Assembly (NCBI RefSeq): GCF_900114115.1
Contig: NZ_FORX01000024.1
Span: 1 to 64,000 of the forward strand
Direction: 5' to 3'
DNA length: 64,000 nt
DNA from: Desulfomicrobium apsheronum
GTDB lineage: Bacteria > Desulfobacterota > Desulfovibrionia > Desulfovibrionales > Desulfomicrobiaceae
The position numbers were made by a program, and so were the translations under genes. Under the pieces are notes generated by a model. It saw only the letters and a list, made by a program, of their open reading frames with translations. It was not told the DNA's origin and did no database searches. This document shows positions 22,301-31,100 of the stretch, in pieces. The number at the start of each line of letters is the position of its first letter. Positions within the stretch are counted from its first letter, which is position 1.

Positions 22301-22434
22301 GCTAAGAGGGTGCGCAGGGCTTCAATGCCGCCGGCCGAAGCCCCGATGGCGACGACCGGAAAAGGCAGACGCTTGCTCTTGCGTTTTGATTCGCTGTGGT
22401 GGGCGTCTCGGGGGGCCGTGCTCCGTTCGCTCAT
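16315..22434 (-). CDS. Giant CheB-CheR-PAS-GAF hybrid histidine kinase
   Basis: A 2039-residue signalling protein starting at an ATG with AGGAG 5 bp upstream (a longer frame to 22650 lacks a ribosome site). Order: CheB methylesterase (about 25-205; IGASAGG with Ser33, VTHQ, GSGSDGA), CheR methyltransferase (about 215-490; VWVAGCSTGEEAYS), a Glu/Leu-rich coiled coil with repeated SNEELISMNEEL-like heptads (about 630-700), several PAS/PAC units, a GAF domain (LTSFLGVPIKHG), a HisKA/HATPase pair (FLANMSHEIRTPLNGVL; GIGIPDEKIDLVFERF; GAGLGLAIVKRLM) and a C-terminal receiver (MDIQMPVMSG). It lacks membrane segments, so it is cytosolic. It joins adaptation chemistry to a phosphorelay; input unknown. 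Confidence 0.94.
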   Translation of the reverse strand: MSERSTAPRDAHHSESKRKSKRLPFPVVAIGASAGGIEALRTLLAHIPATLRAALVVVTHQPADTKSHMQEVLASFTPLPVREIGETTPLQPGTIYTVPSGWELGIENGVLRLLPSGHDLRYRIIDRFLDNLARDQGCNAACVILSGSGSDGAIGAVHVSKAEGLVLVQDPLTAIQPGMPSSVLETGVVDAVLPLEELGARITELAGMPMAQTEKPCHIKKIFDLIQQQTGQDLSGYRHSTIVRRINKRRLLTGRTSLDEYLRELENNPEESLELFKSMFIGVTSFFRDPDAFEVIREKVLPKIFEDRSDDETIRVWVAGCSTGEEAYSIAMLLDEYMQQEDIRCGVKIFATDIDQRSIETARKGTYPAKALRHVSKERLERHFLSGNRDWTVQPRLRERIVFVHHNLLQDPPFLHLDLVVCRNLLIYLTPPLQSKALSLMAHALHAGGFLFLGSAENVDNTNLHLEVIDKKWRIFRSRAGAERPDVNSSVMLRRSLSLPVLPEFSPPRIKSPATTASEVLLRHYSPAAALVSPEYHILHLTGDTTPYLSLASGEPSLNILKLARKDLRLHLRSVLNQAFSSLEPSTASGIRLQGDPSRWLDLCADPVTDDKGRLLSVLVIFKEIETREIRPDCAVPQSLSESSLVLRYEDELQATQEQLQKVIEEYEKLNEELRASNEELISMNEELQSSNEEMDASREELQSLNEELSVKVEELAHAHGFVENLLRSTKLPAVFLDRELRVMRATPEATEVFHLAVADQGRLISEVKSRVADDNLLHDAREVRRTCTELDRELRDAGGRYFLKRVFPYYDIRGDVEGVVMTYTDISKLKAAEQVLRLNNEELEALVAKRTQELDLARMESERRAMELEAIMEQAPAAIWITRDTEARTIIGNQASYRILRMEPGTNASKTFEGVSYKTMSKGRKLELHELPMQRAAKGEVVISQEVDLVFADGEIRTILGNATPLRNFTGAVSGAVGTFLDITDLKRAQSQARRWQHVFENAEFGIAISKVDDNSLVTVNPSFARQRGFLPEELVALPVFDLFSPEARALLPEQIRTVETDGHGVFESEHLRKDGSTFPVLLDLTVLRDESGRPVSRVAYALDISESKRMERQLRESEIMLRTVADYTFDWEYWRSADERLLWVSPACLRITGYNAEEFLADADLILKIVHPEDRELYQAHLKKKRTKNKSSESLDFRIVHRDGRVIWISHHCVDIFAPDGTPLGRRISNRDITDRKLAELEAQSWAKFPAENPSLVMRIDPDLSITHANRSSEAFLRQFGLQTGDRVPESLRAHIDMPLRRDAHTQFEINVGERILFMDITPIKGKDYFNIYGMDITDRKKAQMRLQRTNAMQEAVNQVFRIALTNTNEEHFGKACLKIMEKLTDSSFGFLGELGSSGMLEIFAMTDPGWEQCSMYLAAKSTGNLPPKKFPVRGIYRAVMTNGISVLTNDPSKHPDWRGIPGGHPPLTSFLGVPIKHGSKVIGMVGLGNKPGGYDPLDQEVAESLAVAVSEALQKIRMRRVLSEREEQLRLFVEYAPASIAMFDTRMRYIAVSRRWAEDYNLGDRNLIGISHYEIFPDIPEHWKEIHRRCLAGAVESAAEDLFEHADGSTQWICWEIRPWRRDSGEVGGIVCFSEDITVRKHAELTTLAAKEAAESANRSKSEFLANMSHEIRTPLNGVLGMLQLLRLGGGPEEQDKYIQMAFDSSRRLLSLLNDILDFSRMEAGWITLASEPFELKGLLDSVSHIFSMACADKRVDLITSVETGSFERLVGDEARIRQILFNLVGNAVKFTAEGSVRVEAWTRSFRDDPDKAHLYISVSDTGIGIPDEKIDLVFERFTQNETSYTRQFQGAGLGLAIVKRLMHVMGGDIFVDSAVGQGTTIMLHLPMPIDGQFRVVESGKRHETTDGDRVLSILVVEDEVVSQLAVAALLKRMGHEVTCVGDGREAVEAVRRHSFDCVFMDIQMPVMSGLEATENIRKIKEPKGRSDVWIIALTAYALSGDKEKFLAAGMNDYISKPTQTNQLAEAIRRFMTKKG

Positions 22435-22841
22435 GGGGGCTCCTGTTTGAGGAGGCGTTCTCCTCCGGGTGTCTGTTTGCAACACGTATTCAAGACACGG
22501 AATCCACGGAACGATGCTCTTTCCGCAGAATCTGCGCGCGTCTTGTTCTGGATCGCCAGAAGTTGCCGACGTGCGTGTCGGACCCGCTTTGCACCCTTCC
22601 ATAAGCCTCAACACGACGACGCTGTCAACGAAATGAATGTATGACAACACTGGGTTGCGAGGTTAGGCGTTTTTTGTATCGGGAGGATTCCCGTAGCGCC
22701 GTTCGTCACTTGCGTGAGACCGTTCCATCAAGGCGGAAGATACCGGCGACTTGACCGCTCAAGAGAAGTATCGACAACCGGCCGACAGTCTGTGGTTCCG
22801 CATGGGCAGGGCCGGGAGTTGGCTCTGAAATGACGCGCGAG
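22435..22841. other. Leader and intergenic DNA before the hybrid kinase
   Basis: About 400 bp upstream of the kinase start up to the first insertion-sequence relic. An open frame continues through part of it on the minus strand but has no ribosome site. I see no gene, no RNA and no clear operator. Confidence 0.4.
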
Positions 22842-23005
22842 GGTGTCCGGAATTTGTGTAAACGGCAGTGTTAGAGGTTGATCATTCTGTCTTCGAACTG
22901 GATGCTAAATCTTGTCAGCGCAGCTTTCCAGTCTCGAATCGGCATAGTCCATTTCCGGCTGATGTTCTGTAGTGCCAGATAGAAGAGCTTGGCAAGGGAG
23001 TCGTC
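22842..23005 (-). mobile_element. IS256-family remnant: transposase C-terminus plus terminal repeat
   Basis: The minus strand, read from 23005 to the TAA at 22871-22873, gives 44 residues typical of the end of IS256-type transposases: LAKLFYLALQNISRKWTMP, then IRDWKAAL and FEDRMINL-stop. Directly after the stop comes the usual end of such elements, with GGTGTCCGGAATT at the outer edge (22842). The rest of the transposase is missing, so it is a relic. The terminal repeat points to the left, away from the adhesin locus. Confidence 0.8.
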
Positions 23006-23053
23006 ACTCGGGACCGATCAACGCCGCGTTTGGGGCGTAAAATGGAGGTTGTG

Positions 23054-23377
23054 ATGTCGCGTTCCCGGAAGCTCGTTTGGCAGGGTGTCCTCTCGCTCGC
23101 CATTTGGACCGTGTTCGTTGGGTTTCTCTACAGGGACGCTTCAGAAGAACGTCGCCTTCTTCAAGGTCGCCTAGGCCTGCTCCTGAGCACCAATCAGACT
23201 TCGTGGTCTTTCTTCCAGCTTCCAAAGAAAGGTGAACATACAAAAACAAGTCCATTTTTGTGTGCTTGTTTTTGTTTGTGGCGGAGCGTCTTGACCACGA
23301 GCTGCTTCGCCCACAAATGTCTTAGCCAAGGCGAACGCACTGTGGACCATCTGATCCAGTCCGTGCGTTCCGGCTAG
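23054..23377 (+). CDS. Possible small membrane-anchored ORF (doubtful)
   Basis: A 107-codon frame with GGAGG 5-6 bp before the ATG. It begins like a real membrane protein: a basic start and then a hydrophobic segment (WQGVLSLAIWTVFVGFLY) followed by a charged stretch. The second half runs across the ssrA-like repeat at 23241-23287 and looks like chance translation. It may be the surviving 5' end of a gene cut by the island junction. No family recognised. Confidence 0.2.
   Translation: MSRSRKLVWQGVLSLAIWTVFVGFLYRDASEERRLLQGRLGLLLSTNQTSWSFFQLPKKGEHTKTSPFLCACFCLWRSVLTTSCFAHKCLSQGERTVDHLIQSVRSG
23241..23287 (-). repeat. Degenerate copy of the ssrA 3' end and terminator (candidate left island junction)
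   Basis: On the minus strand GCTCCGCCACAAACAAAAAC is followed by a weak hairpin and T-run. It aligns with 62795-62842, the last bases of the tmRNA gene plus its terminator (GCTCCACCACAAACAAAAAT), in the same orientation and with only scattered differences. Such a partial copy of a tRNA/tmRNA 3' end is the classic mark of integration at that gene. Confidence 0.55.
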
Positions 23378-23726
23378 TAGAGTTTCCACCTGAAGGCTTG
23401 TGCAAATTTCCGGGGCCTCTTTTACTTTGTCCAAGAGCGTGAAAAGTGAAAAAAGAGGATGTTTACGTGCGTATAAATATCCTTGCAATGAGTTGTTACT
23501 TGGTAGTATTATTTAAAAGTTTTAATTTTGTGTGTACGAATTTTTCCCATTTAGAGTGATATATATCTAGCATTAATGAGTATTTTTTATATTTAATAAT
23601 AAATACTAATAAATATTTCGGCAGTAAATTTCATTTATGCATTTTCTAAACGTTTTTTATTATATTCCGATATTTTTTTAGAATTTTATTTATTACAGGC
23701 GGTTGAATTTTTTTCAGGAGGAAGCA
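23378..23726. other. AT-rich promoter region of the adhesin/secretion operon
   Basis: About 350 bp before the TolC-like gene, very AT-rich (long runs of A/T words from 23500 to 23700) against a high-GC background. It probably carries the promoter of the operon and would be a natural target for a nucleoid silencing protein. TATATAT and TATAAT-like words are too many to choose one. Confidence 0.4.
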
Positions 23727-25097
23727 ATGAGAGTGTTTTTTTCTTTTTTTGATGCTGCTTTTCAGGCTCACTGCATCAGAATTTTGCTCATGTCGGTTGT
23801 CTTCCTTTCTTTTTCAATGCCTGCCGTGGCCACGGGTTTACTGGATACGTACAGGCTGGCCGTTCAGAATGATCCTGTATTTCAAAGTTATCAATTTCGG
23901 ACCTTTGTTGCTCAGGAAGGAAAACGGCAGGCTCTGGCCGCCATGCTCCCGACGGTGATGGCTACGGGCAGTTACATGCACAAGAGCCAGGACATCGTCA
24001 GCAGCGACAACGAGGTCTACGCGTCGGGCAGTTCCGAGTACGGAACGACCGTGTACGGCGTTACCCTGACCCAGCCTTTGTTCAACTGGGGGGCCTATGT
24101 CGGGTGGAAACAGGCCGAGGTCGTTCGGGCACGCTCGGAGATGGAGTTCGTTCTGGCCGGTCAGGAACTGATCACCCGCGTTTCGGATCTTTATTTCCAG
24201 GCACTGGCCGCAAAGGATCGGCTCGACTACGCCCTCGTCGAGCAGACCGCAGTCGAGAAACACTTCGAACTGGCCCAAGGCCGTTCGGACATGGGCCTCA
24301 TTCCCATCACCGATCTCTATGACGCCAAGGCGCGCCTCGCGGCCACCGAGGCCTTGACCATCGAGGCGCGCAACAGGCTTGACGACGCCCTGCAAGCCTT
24401 GAGCGAAGTGACCGGCGCGCCCGTGGACGGTCTTGGCCCCCTGGCGCAGAACATCACTCTGAAGAGGCCTGAGCCGCCGACCCTTGATTCCTGGCTCGCC
24501 GGAGCCCTCGAAGGGAACCCGGCCATCGAACTGAGCAAGAAGGCCGTGGAAGTGGCCGAACTCGAAGTGAATCGTCAGAACGCCGCACATTATCCCACCC
24601 TGGATCTGGTCAGTTCCTTCGACAACGAGAACACCGAGGATTCGCTTTTCGGTGGAAGCAGCGAGGTCGACACATACAAGATCGGCGTGCAGTTCAATCT
24701 GCCCTTGTACCAGGGTGGGGAAGTCGCCTCCAAGGCCCGCTCCGCGCGGCACGAGGTCGGCATCGCCCGGCAGGATCTGGTCAAGCAGTCCCGGTCGGTT
24801 GCGCGCAAGACCCGCTCGGCATTTCTTGGCGTCGACAGTTCGCTCAAGAGGGTGGACGCACTCGCGCAATCCCTTGACGCCAACAGGCTGGCCCTCGACG
24901 CCAAACAGGAAGGGTACATGTCCGGGCTCTTCACCAGCCTGGCCGTACTGGACGCCGAACGCGACCTGGCCCTGGTCAGCATCGACCATGCGCAGGCGCG
25001 CTACGACTACATTCTGAACAGTTTGCGGCTCAAGCAGGCTGTAGGAACCTTGACCGAACAGGATTTGATGGATCTGGAAAACTGGCTTTTGAAATAG
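23727..25097 (+). CDS. TolC-family outer-membrane channel protein
   Basis: A 456-residue outer-membrane efflux protein of the TolC family. CAGGAGGAAGCA lies just before the chosen ATG; a Sec signal peptide ends near VATGLLDTYRLA. Two similar coiled-coil halves follow the family pattern: an N-terminal AVQNDPVFQSYQFR, an internal VTLTQPLFNWG strand, and in the second half the equivalent GVQFNLPLYQGGEVASKARSARHEV. It forms the periplasm-spanning trimeric channel used by type I secretion and efflux. The giant adhesin gene starts 37 bp later, so it is the exit duct for that protein by position. Confidence 0.93.
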   Translation: MRVFFSFFDAAFQAHCIRILLMSVVFLSFSMPAVATGLLDTYRLAVQNDPVFQSYQFRTFVAQEGKRQALAAMLPTVMATGSYMHKSQDIVSSDNEVYASGSSEYGTTVYGVTLTQPLFNWGAYVGWKQAEVVRARSEMEFVLAGQELITRVSDLYFQALAAKDRLDYALVEQTAVEKHFELAQGRSDMGLIPITDLYDAKARLAATEALTIEARNRLDDALQALSEVTGAPVDGLGPLAQNITLKRPEPPTLDSWLAGALEGNPAIELSKKAVEVAELEVNRQNAAHYPTLDLVSSFDNENTEDSLFGGSSEVDTYKIGVQFNLPLYQGGEVASKARSARHEVGIARQDLVKQSRSVARKTRSAFLGVDSSLKRVDALAQSLDANRLALDAKQEGYMSGLFTSLAVLDAERDLALVSIDHAQARYDYILNSLRLKQAVGTLTEQDLMDLENWLLK

Positions 25098-25134
25098 CCT
25101 CGTACACGCTGTCGACCACTTGGAGGGTATGGGA

Positions 25135-28100
25135 ATGCTGAAGCATCTGCGCGAAAGATTCGCCGCCATGAGGCGTGGCTCCGTTTCTCCGATTGAACCC
25201 CGGCGAAAGATGAGGTTTGAAACCCTGGAGCCCCGCATCCTGCTTTCGGCGGATCTGGGCATGGAGCATCCGGACCTTGCTCAGCAGGACCAGGCAGCCA
25301 CGGTGGCCATCGAACAGCCTCTGGAGCATGCCGTGGATCCCGCAGCGTCGAGCGCGGGCGATGCTCCTGTGCAAAACAGCACGGGTTCCTTCGAATCCAG
25401 GACCGAACTGGTTATCCTCGACGCTTCCGTGACCGACCATCGGGATCTGCTTGACGGACTGCGCGAAGCCTCGCCCGGCAATGTTTCCTACGACGTGTAC
25501 CAGCTCGACGGTGACAGTGATGGATTCGAACAGATCGGCGACATTCTCGACGGTCGCAGCGGTGTCGATGCGCTCCACATTTTCAGTCACGGGAGTTCCG
25601 CCCATCTGACTCTGGGAGCGAGCACCGTCAGCCTCGCCGAACTTGACCGTTACGGAGATGAACTCGGGTCCTGGGCCGCGAGCTTTGACCATGGCGCCGA
25701 CATTCTGCTCTACGGGTGCGATGTCGCGTCCGGCGAAGCGGGAATCAACTTCGTGCAATCCTTGGCAAATTTGACCGGACTCGATGTCGCCGCGTCCTCC
25801 AACGCTACCGGCACCTCGATCCATTCCGGTGACTGGATCCTCGAAGCGAGCAGCGGGCAGATCGCCACTACCACCCTGACCGATTTCGCCTACCCGCACC
25901 TGCTTTTCAATCTCAGCGGCACCGCAGGGGGCGACACTCTCTGGCTCGACGGTTGGGGCACTACAACCGACGGGATTATTCAGTACAGTTGGAATTCCGG
26001 GGCCAGTTGGTCTCAGCACACCCTGACCGGCGATCTGTTGATCGACCTGGGTGAAGGGGATGACACCGTTGTCATCCAGGGTTTCGATACCTCGTTTTCT
26101 TCTCTGTTCCAAATTGTCGGAGGCGGGGGAAACGATACCGTCATCGTCAATCCCGGAGTGGCGATCACCGCCGGCCAGATCGACTGGGGAGCCGAAACCA
26201 TCACCATCAATCCCGATTCGTCGCTGATCGCCACCGACACCATCAAATTTGAAGCGGTCGCGGTCGACAACAGTTGGAACGGTCATGCCCAGGCGTCAAT
26301 CACCATCGATGGCGCAACCCTGAGCGGCAGCACCATCAGTATCGCCGCCTCCACGAGCGTCACGGCCGCCGCCGGCCTTGATCTGGGTCTGCCCTTGGAT
26401 GTGGCGCTCATAAATACCCATTCAAACGCGATTGTTTCCATTTCAGGCACTTCTCAGATCAACAGCACCGGCGCCGTCACCATCACTGCAACCTCCACGA
26501 CCGCAACCACCGCCCTGGCCAAGGCCAAGTCCTTGGGCGGGTCCGTGACGGCCGACGCCGCCGTGGCGACATCCATCGTCGATGGATCAGCGGCAGTCCG
26601 CGTAACCGGCACCACCGCCTTCAGCGTGGCCGGTGCCCTCAGTCTCGGTGCTTCGAACACCAGGAGCGTGACCACAACCGCCGACGGATCGGCTGGCGGG
26701 GACACTGCTGCGGGTGGCAGCGTGGCCGTGGCCGTGGTCAGCGGTGATACCGAGGCGTATCTCGGTGAGAGCGCCACGGTGATCAGCGCGGGGAGCCTGT
26801 CGATTTTCGCATCGAAGCTGGACAACATCGCCACCTCAGCCAAGTCCACCTCGGGCGGCGCTGGAGAGGCAGCCGGATCGACCCAGACAGAGAGCCGTCT
26901 GAGCGAGTACAAGGCGGAAACCAGCAGCGGGGCGGTCACCATTGCTGGCGCAGTGGCGGTGACCGACCTGAAGGGGCACACCCGGGCCTACGTCGCGAGT
27001 AATCAGGATGTGACCACAAGCGGTAGCCTGAGCGTGGAGTCCCTGGACAACTCCGATGCCTCGGCCAAGGCAGATGGAAGCTCCGTGGGTTCCGCTTCTG
27101 TGGGCGTTGGGGCCGGGGTCGCCATCAACATCGCCAAGATCGACAACCAGGCATACCTCTGCGGGACCGGCACCATCACGGCTAAGGGTGCCGCTGTCCG
27201 TGCGGGCTTCGCCAGTGAAAACGGTGAGACCCCGTCACGACACGTCCTGTCTGCCGAGGCCGTGTCCGGGGCAAGCGGCGGGTCTGTTGGTCTGGCGGGT
27301 GCCTTGGCTTTGAACATTGTGGATGTATTGAGTGTGGCTGAGGTCAAGAGCGGTGCTGATGTCGCGATCATGGATGGGAAAGACGCGACGTTGACCGCCG
27401 AGAGCGCGACGGTTTCTACGGCGACAGCCCAGCCTGCTGGCGCAGGCGCGGTGGCCGGGAGTGTGGGCGTGGGCGCCTCGGTGGCGCTGAACATCGCCAA
27501 CACCCGGACCGTGGCGGCGTTGGCGGATGGCGCGGTGCTGACTGGAGCCAGGGATCTGTCCTTGAGCGCGACCTCTGACAACAGCGTGATCACTGAAGCC
27601 AAGGCGGGCGGCGCGGCCACGGGCGGCAGCGGTGTGGGCATCGGCGGCGCGGTGGCGATCAGCGTCTCGAACAACGAAACCGAGACCACGCTTGGCAGTG
27701 GTCTCGATCTGATCCTGAGCGGAGCTTTGAGCGCGGTAGCCACGCACAAGGGAAGCACGACAAGTTTTGCCGATGGTTCGGCGGGCGGGGTAAGCGCTGG
27801 AGTCGGCCTTGCATTGGGTTTGAACGTGGCAAGCGACACCACCCTGGCCACCACGGAGCGGATCATTTCCGCCGCCGGCGACCTGATGTTCGCGGCCCAT
27901 GCGGCTGCGGCCAGTTCTGCGGGTGCCAAGGCGAGCGCGGCGGGTGCCAAGCAGGAAGGTGACACTCCCGATTCCGAGGGCGTGGACAAGCAGGTCGGGG
28001 CCCAGCGAGGGCTGGCGGACAAGAAGGCGACCGAGACGGGCACGAAGGGCACGTCCGGGGCGCCGTCCACGCCCAAGGCCGAGACCAGCGAGGGCGGGGT

Positions 28101-31100
28101 CAGCGTGGCTGCGGCGGTGGGCGTGAACATCGCCGATTCCACGGCCCGGGCCTTTATCCCCGATAACGGCACGGTCAGTTCAGGTGGCCTGTTGACCCTG
28201 TCTTCGAGCAACACGACCGACGCCACGGCCAAGGCCGACGGCAGCGCCGTCAGTGCCGCGGACGCCAACGGCGCGGCCAGCGTGAACATCGGCGCGGCAG
28301 TGGCCATCAATCTGGTGGACGCGGTCAACGAGGCCTACATCGGCCAGGGTGCCGAGGTAGAGGCCCAGTGGCTGACGGTTGAGGCGAAGCGGACCGAGGT
28401 CGCGGACAGAACCTCCGGCACGGTGGGGGCCGAAGCGGTCTCCGGAGCCAGCGGCGGCAAGATCGGCATCGCCGGGTCGGTGGCGCTGAACATTTCCGAG
28501 AACACCAGCACGGCGCAGATTAAGGAAGGCGCCCAGGTCACCCTTTTGGGTGGAGACGTGAAGATCGTGGCCGAAGGATCAACGGATTCTACGGTGCTGG
28601 CCACGGCCAAGGGCGCATCGGTGGAGCAGGCGGCGAAGGTCACGGCGGCGGGTGACACGGCGCTGATCACTCTGGAGACACTGATCGGGACGGCCGAAGG
28701 GCAGCTCGATGTCAGCCCGGCGGGGACTGGTCAGGACGATCTGAAGTTCACGCTTGGCGACGGCAGCAGCTTTATCGTTTCCCTTAACGGCGTCACCAAG
28801 GTCGGCGACATCATCGACCGGATCAATGGGGCTACAGGCAACGGCGGCAAGCTCGTGGCCGCCTTCGACGAGGCCAAGCAGCAACTGCGCTTCTCCGACA
28901 CGACGAACGCCAGTGCGGCGACGAGTGCCTCCACCTCCGTGACCCAGACCGGAAATCCGGTCTTTTATCGCCGGGACGGCGGGACGGAAGTCACCGCGCC
29001 GGTGGGCGAAAGCGAGACTCTGAATTTTGCCTTGCGGGTTGGGACGCAGAGCGAGCGCTTCTTCGTCACCGTGGCGGGGAAGGACTACAACACTGGCAGC
29101 GGCGATGCCACGACGTGGAAGCAGCAGTGGCTTGCCGACATCAAGGCGGCCATCAAGTCGGCCATGGTGGCTGCCGGCCAGCTTGATGCCTCCGCCGTGG
29201 CCGTCGTGGATGTGAAGTTCATCGGCGGGCAACTGATCTTTGATGCGCCCAAGACGCTGACCATCTGGACGGATACGACCGCAGGGTCCGGGGTCCCCTT
29301 CAAGGTGGAAGCCCAGAATGCCTCTGCGGCCCTTGGCCAGCTGGGTCTGACGACCCTGACGGCGAACACGGACGGCACGCAGCAGCTCGGGGCCAAACTC
29401 ACTGCCGTTTCGGGCGATGCGGTGGCAAAGAAGGAATTTGCGGCGGGTGCGGCCAATGTCAGCCTGAGTGGCGACACCATCGCCCTGAGCGATAATCATG
29501 GTCTCAAGACCGGCGACGCGGTGGTGTACGACAGCGGCGAGGGTACGGCCATTGGGGGCCTGGTCAAGGGCAAGACCTACTATGTGATTGCCGCCGGGTC
29601 GTCGACGGTGAAGCTGGCAGCCACGGCCGCCAATGCCGCTGCAGGCACGGCCGTCAACCTGACCTCGACTGGCAGCGGAACCCAGAACTTGACCCTGGCC
29701 AAGTCCGCGCCGGTCAGCGCGGGGGGCAATCTTGGGATCGGGGCTTCCGTGGCCCTGAACATATCCAACACGACCACTCTGGGTCAGATCGCCGACACTG
29801 CGGTCCTCGCCGGAACCATCAATGACATCTCCCTGTCGGCAGACAGCATCAGCAAGGCCACGACCACCTCGACGGCGGGCGGCGATGCGGCCGGCGGCAG
29901 CGGCGTGGGTATCGGCGGGGCGATCAGCGTCGCGGTTTTGAATACCGAAACCAAGGCTTATATCGGAAGCGGCAGCGCCCTCACTCTGGGCGGTGACCTG
30001 TCCGCCTCGGCCACCCATCGGGGTGTCGTTGTCACCAAAGCCGACGGGGCGGCTTCCGGGGGCAGCGCGGCGGTAGGCATCGCGCTTGGCCTGAACGTGG
30101 TCGACGACAGCGCGATTGCAACGACCCAAAGAGAGATCGGTGCGGCAGGTGACGTGAGCTTCACGGCGCTCAATTCCATGACCAGCACCGCCGTGGCCAA
30201 GGCCAGCGCCAAGGGCGCCGAGGGAGAGAAGGAGGACGGCAGCACACCAACCCACGGGGTGGACCAGCAGGTCGGGGCCCAGCGCGGCCTGGCCGACAAG
30301 AAGGCTGGCGAGGCGGGGACCAAGGGAAGCGGCACCACCGAGACGCCAGAAGCCGAGACTTCGGATGGCGGCGTCAGCGTCGCGGCGGCTGTCGGTGTAA
30401 ATATTACCCTGTCGGAATCCAAGGCGTACCTTCCCGACAACAACAGGGTCGTCGCGGGCGGAACCCTGACCCTGAGCGCATCGAACAATACGGATGCCAC
30501 GTCCAGGGCCGACGGCAGCGCTGTTGATCCGAATGGCACCAGCGTTGGCATAGGCGCCGCCGTAGCGCTCAACTACACGGACATCCAGAATAACGCCTTT
30601 ATCGGTACCGGAGCCAACGTAAGCGCGAACGGGCTGGTGATCGAGGCCAAGATGGCAGGGGAGGAAAAACCCTTTGCCCTGACAGATGTCTCCGCGACCA
30701 GGGACAGCATCGATGTCGGCGCCGATAACGGGCTCCAGACCGGGGACACGGTTGTCTACGACAACGGCGGCGGCGCGAGCATAGGCGGACTGACCAGCGG
30801 CGAGACCTATTACGCGGTCATGGACAACATCCGAAATTTCAACATCCTGCCCTCCACCATCGCAGATTTCGTGAGTTGCCTTCAGGATCTGGGCATAGAT
30901 CCGGGCGCGGACGTGGTGAACACGTTCAAGACGGTGATGTCCACGCTTGGGGTCAACATCGATGACTCGTTGCTCGGCACGGTTGGCTACAAGGACAACT
31001 GGATCGACCTGGGGGTTGATCATTTTCTGAAGGACGGGGATCTGGTGGTCTACTCCAAGGCCAACCTCCTGAACCTTGGGGCCGTTGGCGGGCTGAAAGA

